From Candidatus Rhodoferax bjergmarkensis (lineage in GTDB: Bacteria; Pseudomonadota; Gammaproteobacteria; Burkholderiales; Burkholderiaceae_C), in contig JADJFX010000034.1 in NCBI GenBank assembly GCA_016708345.1, forward strand, positions 100,484 through 164,483: DNA of 64,000 bases, in the 5' to 3' direction. Shown here piece after piece: positions 25,367 to 34,120 of this stretch; positions within the stretch are counted from its first letter, which is position 1, and each line of letters begins with the position of its first letter. The translations under genes were made by a program, and so were the position numbers. The notes under the pieces are model-generated. The model was not told the origin of the DNA. It made no database searches and saw only the letters and a program-made list of their open reading frames with translations.

Positions 25367-25523
25367 GCGCCCTTTTGGTGGCTGGACTCGCCCGCCATCC
25401 TGAAATTGCCGTGCGCCCAGTCGCTCAGGCGCTGGGGCACCTCGGCGCGCAGGCTTTCAAGGCCAAGGCGGGCGGCGGCTTTTACGGCGGTTAGGGTTGC
25501 GGAGTGGATTTATTTTAGATGCA

Positions 25524-25572
25524 GGTGGTTATAGTGTTGATAGATTGTTATTTAGTGGTTACTATAACCACC
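25524..25572 (+). promoter_or_regulatory. hicAB operator: inverted repeats abutting the hicA start
   Basis: GGTGGTTATAGT (25524-25535) and its exact complement ACTATAACCACC (25561-25572) are separated by 25 bases, and the second ends at the hicA start codon. A further half-site GTGGTTA at 25555-25561 pairs with TAACCAC at 25565-25571. Three GTGGTTA half-sites around the promoter fit autorepression by the HicB antitoxin or HicAB complex. Confidence 0.65.
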
Positions 25573-25755
25573 ATGAACGGCAAAACACTCATCAAAATGC
25601 TTGAAGCCGCTGGCTGGACAGAACGGGGTTGCAAGGGCAGCCACCACATCTACACCCACCCGACCAAGCCAGGGCACATCAGCGTGCCTCACCCCAAGCA
25701 GGATCTGGGTGTTGGCATCACGCACAAGCTGCTCAAACAAGCCGGTCTGAAATAA
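25573..25755 (+). CDS. hicA: HicA-type mRNA interferase toxin
   Basis: A 60-residue protein, the normal HicA size: NGKTLIKMLEAAGWTERGCKGSHHIYTHP, with the catalytic His in GSHHIY, and a C-terminal VPHPKQDLGVGITHKLLKQAGL. HicA folds like a double-stranded RNA-binding domain and cleaves mRNA. The antitoxin gene follows 12 bp downstream. The ATG at 25573 directly abuts the operator, so bound repressor would also cover the translation start region on DNA. Confidence 0.9.
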   Translation: MNGKTLIKMLEAAGWTERGCKGSHHIYTHPTKPGHISVPHPKQDLGVGITHKLLKQAGLK

Positions 25756-25767
25756 AGGAGATTCACT

Positions 25768-26172
25768 ATGAAATTTATCATTGCCATCGAACCCGCCACG
25801 GCTGAGAGTTGCTTCGGTGTGGTCGTACCCGACCTGCCAGGCTGCTTTAGTGCTGGCGACACGCTGGACGAGGCCATCAAAAACGCTTACGAGGCGATTG
25901 ATCTGCACTGCGAGACGCTGATCGAAGACGGGGCTGACATTCCAATCGGAAAAACCATTGCGCACCACCAGGCAGACCCCGAGCTGGCAGGCTGGGTGTG
26001 GGCGGTGGTGGATGTGCCGGTGGAAAAGTATCTTGGCCCGGCCGAGAAAATCAACATCACCCTGCCGCGCCTGCTGCTGAGCCGCATCGACAGCTACGCC
26101 AGTGCCCACGGTGCCACGCGCAGTGGCTTTCTGGCGCAGGCGGCGCGGGTGGCTATGGCGCAGCAAATTTAA
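25768..26172 (+). CDS. hicB: HicB-type antitoxin
   Basis: A 134-residue protein with the partial RNase H-like HicB domain (IAIEPATAESCFGVVVPDLPG, CFSAGDTLDEAIKNAYEAI) and a C-terminal ribbon-helix-helix type DNA-binding part (NITLPRLLLSRIDSYASAHG, TRSGFLAQAARVAM). It neutralises HicA and represses the operon. AAGGAG lies nine bases before the ATG. An interspersed repeat follows its stop by 11 bases. Confidence 0.9.
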   Translation: MKFIIAIEPATAESCFGVVVPDLPGCFSAGDTLDEAIKNAYEAIDLHCETLIEDGADIPIGKTIAHHQADPELAGWVWAVVDVPVEKYLGPAEKINITLPRLLLSRIDSYASAHGATRSGFLAQAARVAMAQQI

Positions 26173-26183
26173 TGTATGTAATT

Positions 26184-26232
26184 GGCCGTTTGCGCACGTA
26201 CGACGGGCGCAAGCAGCTATTGATTATGTAGC
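26184..26232 (-). repeat. Interspersed palindromic repeat downstream of hicB
   Basis: GGCCGTTTGCGCACGTACG and CGGGCGCAAGCAGCTATTG, ending ATGTAGC. One of the fuller copies of the family. Its inverted arms (TTTGCGC / GGCGCAAG; AGCTAT / ATGTAGC) could form a hairpin and end hicAB transcription. Confidence 0.5.
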
Positions 26233-26233
26233 G

Positions 26234-26375
26234 TCACAGTTCATCGGCATCAATGCTGGCAGCATCGTCCTGCTCTTGTTCTGCCATGGCGTCAAGGTTG
26301 TCCTGCACCAGCTTGGCTGTAGATTTGATCCACTCGTTGCGGGCTGATGCAATCACCTGCATCAACGGATAGGAA
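26234..26375 (-). pseudogene. C-terminal remnant of an unknown protein
   Basis: A short open frame ending at 26234 reads LMQVIASARNEWIKSTAKL, then VQDNLDAMAEQEQDDAASI and ends ADEL. It looks like a genuine acidic C-terminus but has no start and is cut upstream by a stop near 26376. The parent family is not recognised. Confidence 0.3.
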
Positions 26376-26448
26376 ATTCAACCGCATGAGGGCAAGTATG
26401 CTACGGATTTTCGGCTTCCGAAAGCCCGTGGTCTGTTCAGGTTGGAGC

Positions 26449-26543
26449 TCATTTTCTCAATCTGCGAAAAGCGGCGCACTGCATTTTGAACAACTGGCAT
26501 CAGTGTTGTTAATCTTGTACTCGCTCTTCTTGTAGATTCCTCT
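26449..26543 (-). repeat. About 100-bp direct repeat, copy 1
   Basis: CATTTTCTCAATCTGCGAAA onward to CTTCTTGTAGATTCCTCTA repeats, with a few mismatches and small gaps, at 28286-28390. The second copy is the 3' end of an Rhs remnant. The pair brackets a 1.8-kb segment holding the AAA_14 ATPase and an AlbA_2-type fragment. Confidence 0.75.
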
Positions 26544-26612
26544 ATTGGTCTTGCCATGGTATGGCAGGTGTTGAACTATGAACCAAGGCAGCGGGATTTT
26601 GATTCCGCAAAA

Positions 26613-27003
26613 TCAGACAATTCTGGTCAAACTCTGATACCTGACTCGGTTGGCACCGCACAATAAGCCTGCTTCACTTAATAATCTCTCCGGGTTGGCA
26701 GATAAGGACTTTTCTAGCAATTTATCGGTCGGCACATAGTAAGTCGCCGCGCCGCGCCCCTTTTGGGCCAGTAGTCCGGCATCGCGCAGGCGGCGCAGTG
26801 CTTGGCTAGCGCTCAAGGTGTCCACTTGGGTCAGCTCGCGATAGGTGCTATTGTTCAGAGCGCCAGCCTCACGCACCACAACCAGCGCCTTGGCCTCGTC
26901 GTCCGTCAAGTGCAGGTCTTTAAACTTCGCCAGCCAGGCTAGGTCTTCTGCCCCCAAGAAGTGATGAAAGAAATAGCGCGCTACAAACAGGTCACTGCCC
27001 CGG
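26613..27003 (-). pseudogene. C-terminal fragment of an AlbA_2/ATP-binding regulator
   Basis: The frame, readable from about 27003, gives YFFHHFLGAEDLAWLAKF, TDDEAKALVVVREAGALNN, LTQVDTLSASQALRRLRDAG and GRGAATYYVPT: a winged-helix C-terminus typical of AlbA_2-domain regulators related to the gene at 32643. The N-terminal nucleic-acid-binding and ATP-binding parts are missing and the upstream sequence belongs to the next gene, so this is a truncated copy. Confidence 0.6.
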
Positions 27004-27016
27004 TCTGATTAAAAAA

Positions 27017-28174
27017 TCACGGATTCGCCAGTTCGCGCCAGCCCAGCACCCGGCAGCCTTGGCGCTCGTAGGCACCTTCACCGCCGAACACAATCATCGG
27101 CATCAGCGCCTCGTCTTTGGCGAAGCCTTGCCACTTGGCGATGGCATCTGGCCAGTCCGAAGCAAAGGTGGTTCCCGATTTCATTTCAACCGCTTGCAAA
27201 CCCTGCGCGGTCTCATACAGTAAGTCAACCTCGTGGCCCGCGCTGTCACGCCAAAAGTACAGGTCGGCCGGTTGCCCTGCATTAAACCGACGCTTCACAA
27301 ATTCGCCCACCACAAAGGTCTCAAACAGGGCTCCACGTGCGGCATGGCTTTGAATGCTGACAGCATCACGGATGCCCAGTAGCCAGACCATGAGCCCCAC
27401 ATCCAGGAAATACAGCTTGGGCGTTTTGACCAGCCGTTTGCCAAAATTGCGGTGGTAGGGTGCAAGGCGTGTGACCAGGTAGCTGGCTTCCAGCACCGAG
27501 AGCCACTCCCGCGCCGTGACGGCCGAAATACCGCAGTCCGCCCCCAACGCAGCCAGGTTGAGCAACTGCCCGGAGCGCGCTGCGCACATGCGTACAAAGC
27601 GTTGAAACTGCGACAAATCCCGCACGGCGATCAGTTGGCGCACATCGCGCTCCAGGTACGTGGCGACATAGTTCGGAAACCAGTCGCCAGGCGACACATC
27701 GCGGTCATACAAGGCGGGGTATGCGCCACTGAGCAGCATGTCCTCCAGCCTGTCGGGAAGTTTGCCCGCCGCTGCCAACTCGTTCGCTGACAAGGGCAGC
27801 AACTCGATGCGCCCCACACGCCCTGCCAGCGACTGGGTCACACCGGAAATCAACTCAAACTGTGCTGACCCTGTAAGTACAAAGTCGCCCATGATGCCGC
27901 GCGCATCGACCACCCCCTGCAGCCAGGAAAAAATGGCGGGGCAGCGTTGTGCCTCATCCAAAATCGCACCCCGGTCAAAGCGGGCCAGAAAGCCCTTGGG
28001 ATCGCGCTCGGCAAATTCACGCTCATCGGGGTTTTCCAGAGACACATAAGGTTTGTGGGGGAAAACGGCTTGGGCCAGCGTTGTTTTGCCAGACTGGCGT
28101 GGCCCAGTCACGGCGACTATCGGAAAGCCCTTGGCCAAACGCAGCAAGCTGGAAGCAGCGGAACGGGGGATCAT
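27017..28174 (-). CDS. AAA_14 / DUF4143 family ATPase
   Basis: A 385-residue protein. The N-terminal AAA_14 domain carries Walker A GPRQSGKTTLAQAVF (near residue 25) and Walker B DRGAILDEAQRCPAIF with sensor FVLTGSAQFELI; the C-terminal DUF4143 domain shows PKLYFLDVGLMVWLLGI, FVVGEFVKRRFNAG, and the nuclease-like FWRDSAGHEVDLL and AVEMKSGTTFASDW. These proteins are common in accessory DNA; their role is unsettled. The frame is intact. It is bracketed by the direct repeats at 26449 and 28286. Confidence 0.88.
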   Translation of the reverse strand: MIPRSAASSLLRLAKGFPIVAVTGPRQSGKTTLAQAVFPHKPYVSLENPDEREFAERDPKGFLARFDRGAILDEAQRCPAIFSWLQGVVDARGIMGDFVLTGSAQFELISGVTQSLAGRVGRIELLPLSANELAAAGKLPDRLEDMLLSGAYPALYDRDVSPGDWFPNYVATYLERDVRQLIAVRDLSQFQRFVRMCAARSGQLLNLAALGADCGISAVTAREWLSVLEASYLVTRLAPYHRNFGKRLVKTPKLYFLDVGLMVWLLGIRDAVSIQSHAARGALFETFVVGEFVKRRFNAGQPADLYFWRDSAGHEVDLLYETAQGLQAVEMKSGTTFASDWPDAIAKWQGFAKDEALMPMIVFGGEGAYERQGCRVLGWRELANP

Positions 28175-28285
28175 TTTGCAAATCGAAGGTTGAAACTTGG
28201 ATCTGCAATCCTAATGCAACTCTGTCTGCCCTGCACGGTTTTTCGTTTAATTCGTTGAAATCGACCCTCGTTTAAATCGAGCCAG

Positions 28286-28390
28286 CCCATTTTCTCAATC
28301 TGCGAAAAGGGGCGCACTGCATTACAACTTTTAACAACTGGCACCTAAGTGTTGTTAGTCTTGTACTCGCCCTTCTTGTAGATTCCTCTA
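28286..28390 (-). repeat. About 100-bp direct repeat, copy 2
   Basis: Second copy of the sequence at 26449-26543, slightly longer (extra bases in ACAACTTTTAACAACTGG). It includes the stop codon of the Rhs remnant. Confidence 0.75.
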
Positions 28391-28630
28391 GCCAGCGCAA
28401 AGGTGCTTGAGCCAGCCGTGACGTATTGCTTTTCCTCCACCGTGCCGTTGCTGTGCACTTCTATTTCATACGTCAGACCCAGGCTGTCCTCGCCATCGAG
28501 GTGCCAGGTGTTACCCGCAAAGTAGCTGCTGGTGCCATTGCCGATGAGGGCATCATTTTGTTTGATGCGCTGGTGCTCGGGACCGTAGACAAAGCTGAGT
28601 TTGCTGTCGGCGGTGCAGCAAAGATGGTCT
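28345..28630 (-). pseudogene. Rhs-family protein fragment
   Basis: The minus frame reads KLSFVYGPEHQRIKQNDALI, AGNTWHLDGEDSLGLTYEIE and VEEKQYVTAGSSTFALARGI, then YKKGEYKTNNT and a stop. This is the YD-repeat-associated region before the variable tip of Rhs/wall-associated toxins. No core repeats or toxin domain remain. Together with the Hint fragment in the transposon it shows that polymorphic-toxin sequence has passed through this genome. The 28631-28820 gap shows no gene. Confidence 0.6.
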
Positions 28631-28820
28631 GGTTCGAATCAATTGAAGCCTCAAAATACTACAATTTTGGTAGCTAGCTCCGCACGATCCACGGGCTGAA
28701 ACGGCATTTTTTTAGGGGAAAATTCCTGGCCCCTCAACAGCCAGCGCCCACCCAATGCGTTCCACCACCAGCACTGGCTACAGGCACCGCCAAAGACGGC
28801 CATGCACTTCTACCGAGCCA

Positions 28821-29504
28821 TCAAATTTCTTCTTCCAGCAACTGCCCGTGCGCCTTCAACCACGCTTTGGATTTTTCGGCTCCCGGCACTTTGGCTCGAA
28901 CAATGTTCCAGAAATCCGGCGTGTGATTGGCTTCCAGCAAATGCGCCAGCTCATGCACGATGACATAATCAATCACCGACATGGGTGCCTTGATCAGCCG
29001 CCAATTCAGTCGGATATTGTTTTTGGTCGTGCATGAGCCCCAACGCAGGCGGTTATCCACAATCGCGGCCTCGGCCACTTTCACACCCAACTCGGCGGCG
29101 TAGCGAGCCAAACGGGGCAAGATAATTTCTTTGGCTTGTTGCCCATACCAATCTCTGAACGCTTGCCGGGTTTGCAGCCTGTCTCCCTGAGGGATAAAAA
29201 ATGCCCTATCAAAAACCACCCCACCCTCAGGCGTGCTGGTCAAAGTCATTCGGTATTCGCGCCCTAAATACAAGGCCGATTCGCCGCTCACCACCTCTTT
29301 GCCGGGCGCATGCGGCCTGCCTTGGTATTTGGGCGCGTGTTGCAACTTCTCAAATAACCATTCCCGTTTGCTTTGCACTACACGGTCAATGGCCTCATCG
29401 GTCGCGCCAACAGGCGCCAACACAACGACCGAACGATCACGCTCCACCGTGATCGTGAGATTCTTCCGCTTTGCCGACCGAACCGTGGTGTAGGTAAGGT
29501 TCAT
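28821..29504 (-). CDS. YgjP/SprT-like zinc metallopeptidase (DUF45)
   Basis: A 227-residue protein of the M48-like YgjP group: VRSAKRKNLTITVERDRSVV opening, RWGSCTTKNNIRLNWRLI, and the zinc site VIDYVIVHELAHLLEANHTPDFW (HELAH, third ligand in NHTPDFW). It begins within the last four bases of hsdR (ATGA overlap, 29501-29504), so it is translated with the restriction subunit. Members are often found next to type I restriction genes, but what they cleave is not established. Confidence 0.88.
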   Translation of the reverse strand: MNLTYTTVRSAKRKNLTITVERDRSVVVLAPVGATDEAIDRVVQSKREWLFEKLQHAPKYQGRPHAPGKEVVSGESALYLGREYRMTLTSTPEGGVVFDRAFFIPQGDRLQTRQAFRDWYGQQAKEIILPRLARYAAELGVKVAEAAIVDNRLRWGSCTTKNNIRLNWRLIKAPMSVIDYVIVHELAHLLEANHTPDFWNIVRAKVPGAEKSKAWLKAHGQLLEEEI

Positions 29505-32500
29505 TCGTTGGCGAATTGAATCAGGTCGTTGTTCTTCTCGGCAATCTCCATCATCCGGCTGATGATGTGCTTGCGGTTGGCGGCCACATGCGGCATGCCA
29601 ACAAACTCTGGCTGCAGCAATGTTCTTTGCAAATCAGCTACCAGCTTGTTCCTTGCGGGAATGCTTTCCCAAAATCCGGTCAACTTGAGTTCACGTTCAA
29701 TTTCGCCGTACACATGCTGCGTCAACGCCACCAAGGCGCTAATTTGGCTCTCTTCAGTCCACCCCAGCGGGGCCGGTGGTTTCTCCATTGCAGTAAGGCC
29801 ATCCACTGCGGGTAACTCGCCAAAAATCTCTTTGCGCAGCATCCGGAAAAACGGCATCTGCTTCTTTTTGCTGAGCCCGTAAGTCGGCTCCTGGCTGGCG
29901 CTGATGATGCGCTGGCGCAGCTTCTCCAGCTCCTCGTAAATCTTGGCCCAGTTTTTTGCAAAGTCCAGAAAAATCTGTGCCAAGGCATCGGCAAACGACG
30001 CCTGCAACTCCGGGTCGTCATTCAACTCCACATCCAGGTGGTTGCGAACCGCGTGCTCAATCGCTGCCGCCCGGCTCTTGATGCGGTCGTGCTTTTTGAC
30101 CTCTTTCTGAAAGTCCTCATCCAGAATCGAAATCGGCTTGACCTTCACATCAATACCCTGCGACACCAGATACGCATCCGTAATCTGGCGCAGCTTGGGC
30201 GGTATGCCCTTCATGCTGAGGCGCTCATCACGGAAATGCTTGGCCGCCAATTCATTGATCGCCACCAAAGCGTTGTAGTCACCCATGTGGTCCAGCGCTT
30301 GGCGGGCCGGAAACACCAAGTTCAAGTTTTTCGTAAACACCTTGAACAGCGCCATGAACGCAAAGCGCACATCTTCGTCATAAAACACATCAAAAAATGC
30401 ATCGTGGTCCGCCAGGTCGGTAAGCCCGTGCTGGGCCAAAAACTCGGTAATGGCTGCATGGCTGGCTTGCAACTCCCGCAACTCATCTTCCGGGAAACTA
30501 ATGGCCTGGGTCAGCTCTTTTTGCTCACGTGCGTCGTAAGCATCCAGCGCTTTTTTCAGATGGTGACCAATGCCCACATAGTCCACCACAAAGCCCTTTT
30601 CTTTGGTCTGCCCACCCACGCGGTTCACCCGCGCAATGGCTTGCAAAAGGCCGTGCGCCACGATCACCTTGTCCAGGTACATCACCTGCTCAATAGGCGC
30701 GTCAAAGCCCGTCAGCAGCATGTTGTTAACGATCACGATACCCACATCGCCGTTGATACCGTTGTCGTCTTCCTTACCAAACGGCAGCTTGAAGCTTTTA
30801 ATGCTGGCTTCGTGCTTGCTACTGTCAGTGAATGCCTTGAGGTGCAGTTCGTCGTTGTGGCTGCCCGAAATCACCACATCACTTTTCAGTTGCGGCACCT
30901 TGGCTGCCAACAACGATGCATCCACGTATTTTTTGTAGCGCACCGCCGCTTCGCGTGAAGACGCCACAATTTGTGCTTTGTAGCCGTTGGGGAACACATG
31001 CGTCAGGTAATGCGTCACCATATCCTGGGCTTTGGCCTCGATGGTCGTTTCGGCTTCCAGATACGCCGCACGTGAACCAAAGCCCAAAATCGCCAAACGC
31101 TCTTCCAGGTTGTAGTCGCTGAATACATCGGCAAATTTGGCGTCCAGGCCCGGCTTGTCTTGCACCTCGGCGTTGTGCGTGCGCCCCTCGTACACAATTT
31201 CCAGCGTCACACCATCTTCAATGGCCTGGCGCATGGTGTATTTGTCGATGTACTCGCCAAACACCTTCTCGGTCTTGTCGATGGGGGTGCCGGTGTAGCC
31301 AATGCGTGATGCGTTGGGCACGCCCTTGTCCAGATTGGCGGCCAGCTTGGAATATTGCGAACGGTGTGCCTCGTCCGTCATCACCAAAATGTAGGGGCTC
31401 TTGTTCAGCTCGGGGAAGGTGGCCTCTAAATCCGCCTCGCGGAACTTGTGGATCATGGCCATCACCAAGTCCGACGCATCGCTGGCCAGCAACTCCTTGA
31501 GCGCCTTGATGTTGTCTGCCACCTTTACCTGAAAACCAATGCTCTGGCTGGTCTCGCTCAACTGCTCTTCCAGCTGGGTGCGGTCGGTCACAAACACCAC
31601 CTTCCACTTGGCCAGCGTCGCGTGGCGGTACATCTCGCGCACCATGAACATCATGGTCAGCGATTTGCCGCTGCCCTGCGTGTGCCAGATGATGCCGCTG
31701 CGTGCGCGTGGGTTCTGGCCCGATAGCAGCCGCTGCACCGCCAGCTTGACCGCGCGGAACTGCTGGTAGCGCCCCACCACCTTGATCAGCTCGCCCTTGT
31801 CGCTGGTGCTGAAAATAGTGAACGTGCGGATGATGCCCAGCAAATTCTCGCGGTCCATCATGCCCGCCACCAGGCGCTGCTGGTCATTCGGGCTGCTGGT
31901 GCCGTGCTCCAACTCATCCAGCGTGCGGGGGAACGGGTCTGACCAACGGTAAAAATGCTTCTCGTTGTGGGTGGTAATGGTGCCAAACTTGGCCTCGTTG
32001 CGGCAGGTCACCACCACAAACTGGTTAAACGCAAACAGCGCCGCACTGCCTTCACCTTTGGCCCCGCGCTGCTCGCTGTAGCGCAACAGCTGGTCAATCG
32101 CCTCGGACAAAGCATCTTTTACCTTGGGCGATTTGGCCTCAATCACCACCACCGGAATGCCGTTCACAAACAACACCACGTCGGGAACGATGTGGTGCGC
32201 TGTGCCCAAAATACGCACCTTGAACTGGCACACCGCCATAAAACGGTTGTTCTCGACCTTATCGAAGTCAATGAACCGCACCGTGGGGCTCTTCTCGCCC
32301 GTGGCGCGGTTTTCGCCCACGCTGGTGCCCTCAGTCAGCAGGCGAAACATATGCTGGTTGTTTTGCAGCAAGTTGCTGCTGGGCAATGTCGCCAGTTGGC
32401 GCACCACCTCGTCGGCCTGGTCGGCCTGCAGCCAGGGCTGGATGATCTTGAGCTGCGCACGCAACACCGGCAGCATCAGCACCTCGGTCAAGTTGCTGCG

Positions 32501-32635
32501 GTGTGTTTCACCCGGGGTTTGCTGGGCTTGCAAGTCCAGTACCTCCCAGCCCAGGCCTTTGAGCTGGTCCAGCAAAGGCAGCTCCACATGGTTGCGCTCG
32601 TCCAGCTTGATTTGTTGGTTGCTTAGTTTGCTCAT
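29501..32635 (-). CDS. hsdR: Type I restriction enzyme, R subunit
   Basis: 1,044 residues. The N-terminal PD-(D/E)XK nuclease region shows GIPVVVIEAKSPKVKDAL; Walker A is QGSGKSLTMMFMVREM (near residue 335), the DEAH box is VMTDEAHRSQYSKLA, and later motor motifs include RIGYTGTPIDKTEKVFGEYID and LLQAIARVNRVGGQTKEKGF. HsdR translocates DNA with ATP and cuts unmodified DNA at a distance. The frame is intact, eight bases downstream of the AlbA_2 regulator gene. Confidence 0.95.
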   Translation of the reverse strand: MSKLSNQQIKLDERNHVELPLLDQLKGLGWEVLDLQAQQTPGETHRSNLTEVLMLPVLRAQLKIIQPWLQADQADEVVRQLATLPSSNLLQNNQHMFRLLTEGTSVGENRATGEKSPTVRFIDFDKVENNRFMAVCQFKVRILGTAHHIVPDVVLFVNGIPVVVIEAKSPKVKDALSEAIDQLLRYSEQRGAKGEGSAALFAFNQFVVVTCRNEAKFGTITTHNEKHFYRWSDPFPRTLDELEHGTSSPNDQQRLVAGMMDRENLLGIIRTFTIFSTSDKGELIKVVGRYQQFRAVKLAVQRLLSGQNPRARSGIIWHTQGSGKSLTMMFMVREMYRHATLAKWKVVFVTDRTQLEEQLSETSQSIGFQVKVADNIKALKELLASDASDLVMAMIHKFREADLEATFPELNKSPYILVMTDEAHRSQYSKLAANLDKGVPNASRIGYTGTPIDKTEKVFGEYIDKYTMRQAIEDGVTLEIVYEGRTHNAEVQDKPGLDAKFADVFSDYNLEERLAILGFGSRAAYLEAETTIEAKAQDMVTHYLTHVFPNGYKAQIVASSREAAVRYKKYVDASLLAAKVPQLKSDVVISGSHNDELHLKAFTDSSKHEASIKSFKLPFGKEDDNGINGDVGIVIVNNMLLTGFDAPIEQVMYLDKVIVAHGLLQAIARVNRVGGQTKEKGFVVDYVGIGHHLKKALDAYDAREQKELTQAISFPEDELRELQASHAAITEFLAQHGLTDLADHDAFFDVFYDEDVRFAFMALFKVFTKNLNLVFPARQALDHMGDYNALVAINELAAKHFRDERLSMKGIPPKLRQITDAYLVSQGIDVKVKPISILDEDFQKEVKKHDRIKSRAAAIEHAVRNHLDVELNDDPELQASFADALAQIFLDFAKNWAKIYEELEKLRQRIISASQEPTYGLSKKKQMPFFRMLRKEIFGELPAVDGLTAMEKPPAPLGWTEESQISALVALTQHVYGEIERELKLTGFWESIPARNKLVADLQRTLLQPEFVGMPHVAANRKHIISRMMEIAEKNNDLIQFANE

Positions 32636-32642
32636 AGCCTGT

Positions 32643-34103
32643 TCATGCCTTGTTCCGGTGGGTGAGCCACTGCCTCCCTAAAGCAGTCAATTTGTATTTT
32701 TGAAGCCGACTTTGCGGCTTGTCTGGCACCGTCATCTCCAGCACGCCTGCGGCCAAAGCCGCTTGCTGGTAGTGGGTACGAAAATGTTTTTCGTCTTTCA
32801 AGCCCAAAGCATTCATCAGCTCAGCGCGGCTCATCTCGCCATTCACCGTATGCAGCATGCGCACCACTTCGGGGGTGACTTCGGGGGTGACTTCGGGGGT
32901 GACTTCGGGGGTGACTTCGGGGGTGACTTGGGCCTCGACTTGTTCGGTCTGCTTTTGCCCACCCTTCAGCGCCTTCAAATATGCTGGGGCAAACGCAAAC
33001 TCCATCCACATATCATTGGGCTCATAACGCAGCACCGGCTCGGGCACGCCCGCCGCACGGCAGGCTGCAAAAATACGCTCCACCCCACGGCCCCAGGCCT
33101 CAATCTCGCCCGCCCGGAAAAAAGCATTCGCAATGGCCGGGTTGTAGGGGCTGGACGAATGCGCGCCCAGCAGTGTGTCCAGCGCCCAACCCTCGGGCAA
33201 CACCGCCGGGTTCCACATACGCAAGCGGTCTTCGTACACCCGAATCTGCACCGGCGCGGTCACCGCGTAGTCGCGGTGCACCAGCGCGTTGAGTACCGCC
33301 TCGCGCAGCGCTGCACGCGGCACGGGAAATGTCTCCACCCGCACAATGCCCTCGTAAGAAATAACGGCCTTCAGGTATTTGGTCAGCAGCAAATCCAGCG
33401 TGTTCTTGACCTGGTGGAACAAGTCGCCCTCCACCTCGTCGTGGTACAGCAGCTCGGTCTCCGACTCAAAGTAACCCACCTTCACAAACGCCCCGGTCAC
33501 AAAGCGCTGCGGGTCGGCTGCAAACAGCAAAGCGGTGGCGCGTTTGTAATAAGCGCCATCTTTCAGGCGCAGCTTGTCCAGCAAATTGGCATCGCTGTCC
33601 ACCGAGGTATTGGCCAGCGTCTCGGCATCCAGCCGCCCACTGCGCTGGGCCAACTGGCGAAACCGCGCCATGGCCGGGGCCGACACATCGGCCAAGCTGA
33701 ACTGCGGCAAAGGCACGCCATCCCACGTGCGGCCTTGGCGGCCCAACAAAAAGCGGTCCAGTGCCGCGCCTTTGAGTTCTTGCAGCGTGCTGCCACTGCG
33801 CATGTAGTAATGGCCCCGGTAGCTGATGGGATTGGGGTAGGCCTGCACCACTAGCTCCAGATATTGCAAACCGCCTTGCTCTTGCAGATTCACCTCCACC
33901 ACCACGCCCAGCAGGTCGCGCACCTTGTTGGGCAAGTCCTCCAGCAGCTTGGCCGCATCGGGCAGGCCGACCACTTGGCCCTTGTCGTTCACCCCCAGCA
34001 ACAAACGCCCGCCTTGCGCATTGGCAAAGCCGCACACCCAGCGCAAATAGTCATCACGCCACGTTTCTTTCCATTCGGTGTGCTGGGATTCTTGGTGGAG
34101 CAT
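32643..34103 (-). CDS. AlbA_2-domain ATP-binding regulator within the hsd operon
   Basis: About 486 residues. Order: AlbA_2 (Schlafen-like) domain (ESQHTEWKETWRDDYLRWVC, GGRLLLGVNDKGQVVGL), a central region, a HATPase-like block (AALREAVLNALVHRDYAV; EIEAWGRGVERIFAACRA), a linker with five tandem VTPE units near residue 395, then a winged-helix end (MSRAELMNALGLKDEKHFRT). A start at ATG 34103 (MLHQESQH) is preferred over a TTG at 34124. It sits between hsdS and hsdR in one transcript. Roles in restriction or its control are unproven. Confidence 0.85.
   Translation of the reverse strand: MLHQESQHTEWKETWRDDYLRWVCGFANAQGGRLLLGVNDKGQVVGLPDAAKLLEDLPNKVRDLLGVVVEVNLQEQGGLQYLELVVQAYPNPISYRGHYYMRSGSTLQELKGAALDRFLLGRQGRTWDGVPLPQFSLADVSAPAMARFRQLAQRSGRLDAETLANTSVDSDANLLDKLRLKDGAYYKRATALLFAADPQRFVTGAFVKVGYFESETELLYHDEVEGDLFHQVKNTLDLLLTKYLKAVISYEGIVRVETFPVPRAALREAVLNALVHRDYAVTAPVQIRVYEDRLRMWNPAVLPEGWALDTLLGAHSSSPYNPAIANAFFRAGEIEAWGRGVERIFAACRAAGVPEPVLRYEPNDMWMEFAFAPAYLKALKGGQKQTEQVEAQVTPEVTPEVTPEVTPEVTPEVVRMLHTVNGEMSRAELMNALGLKDEKHFRTHYQQAALAAGVLEMTVPDKPQSRLQKYKLTALGRQWLTHRNKA
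32865..32930 (-). repeat. 12-bp tandem repeat (five units) in the AlbA_2 regulator
   Basis: Unit GTGACTTCGGGG, near-perfect, encoding VTPE on the minus strand. The unit length is a multiple of three, so a change in copy number changes linker length without breaking the frame. Confidence 0.9.
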
Positions 34104-34120
34104 GGGGGTGTTCTCGGGGG

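Noticed and set aside
25258..25494. Plus-strand open frame ending AFKAKAGGGFYGG before hicA
   Set aside because: Antisense to the truncated hypothetical gene in part, no ribosome-binding site and no family resemblance.
32865..32930. Tandem repeats considered as a CRISPR array
   Set aside because: The units are 12 bp with no spacers and encode VTPE in frame within a protein; no cas genes are present anywhere in the window.
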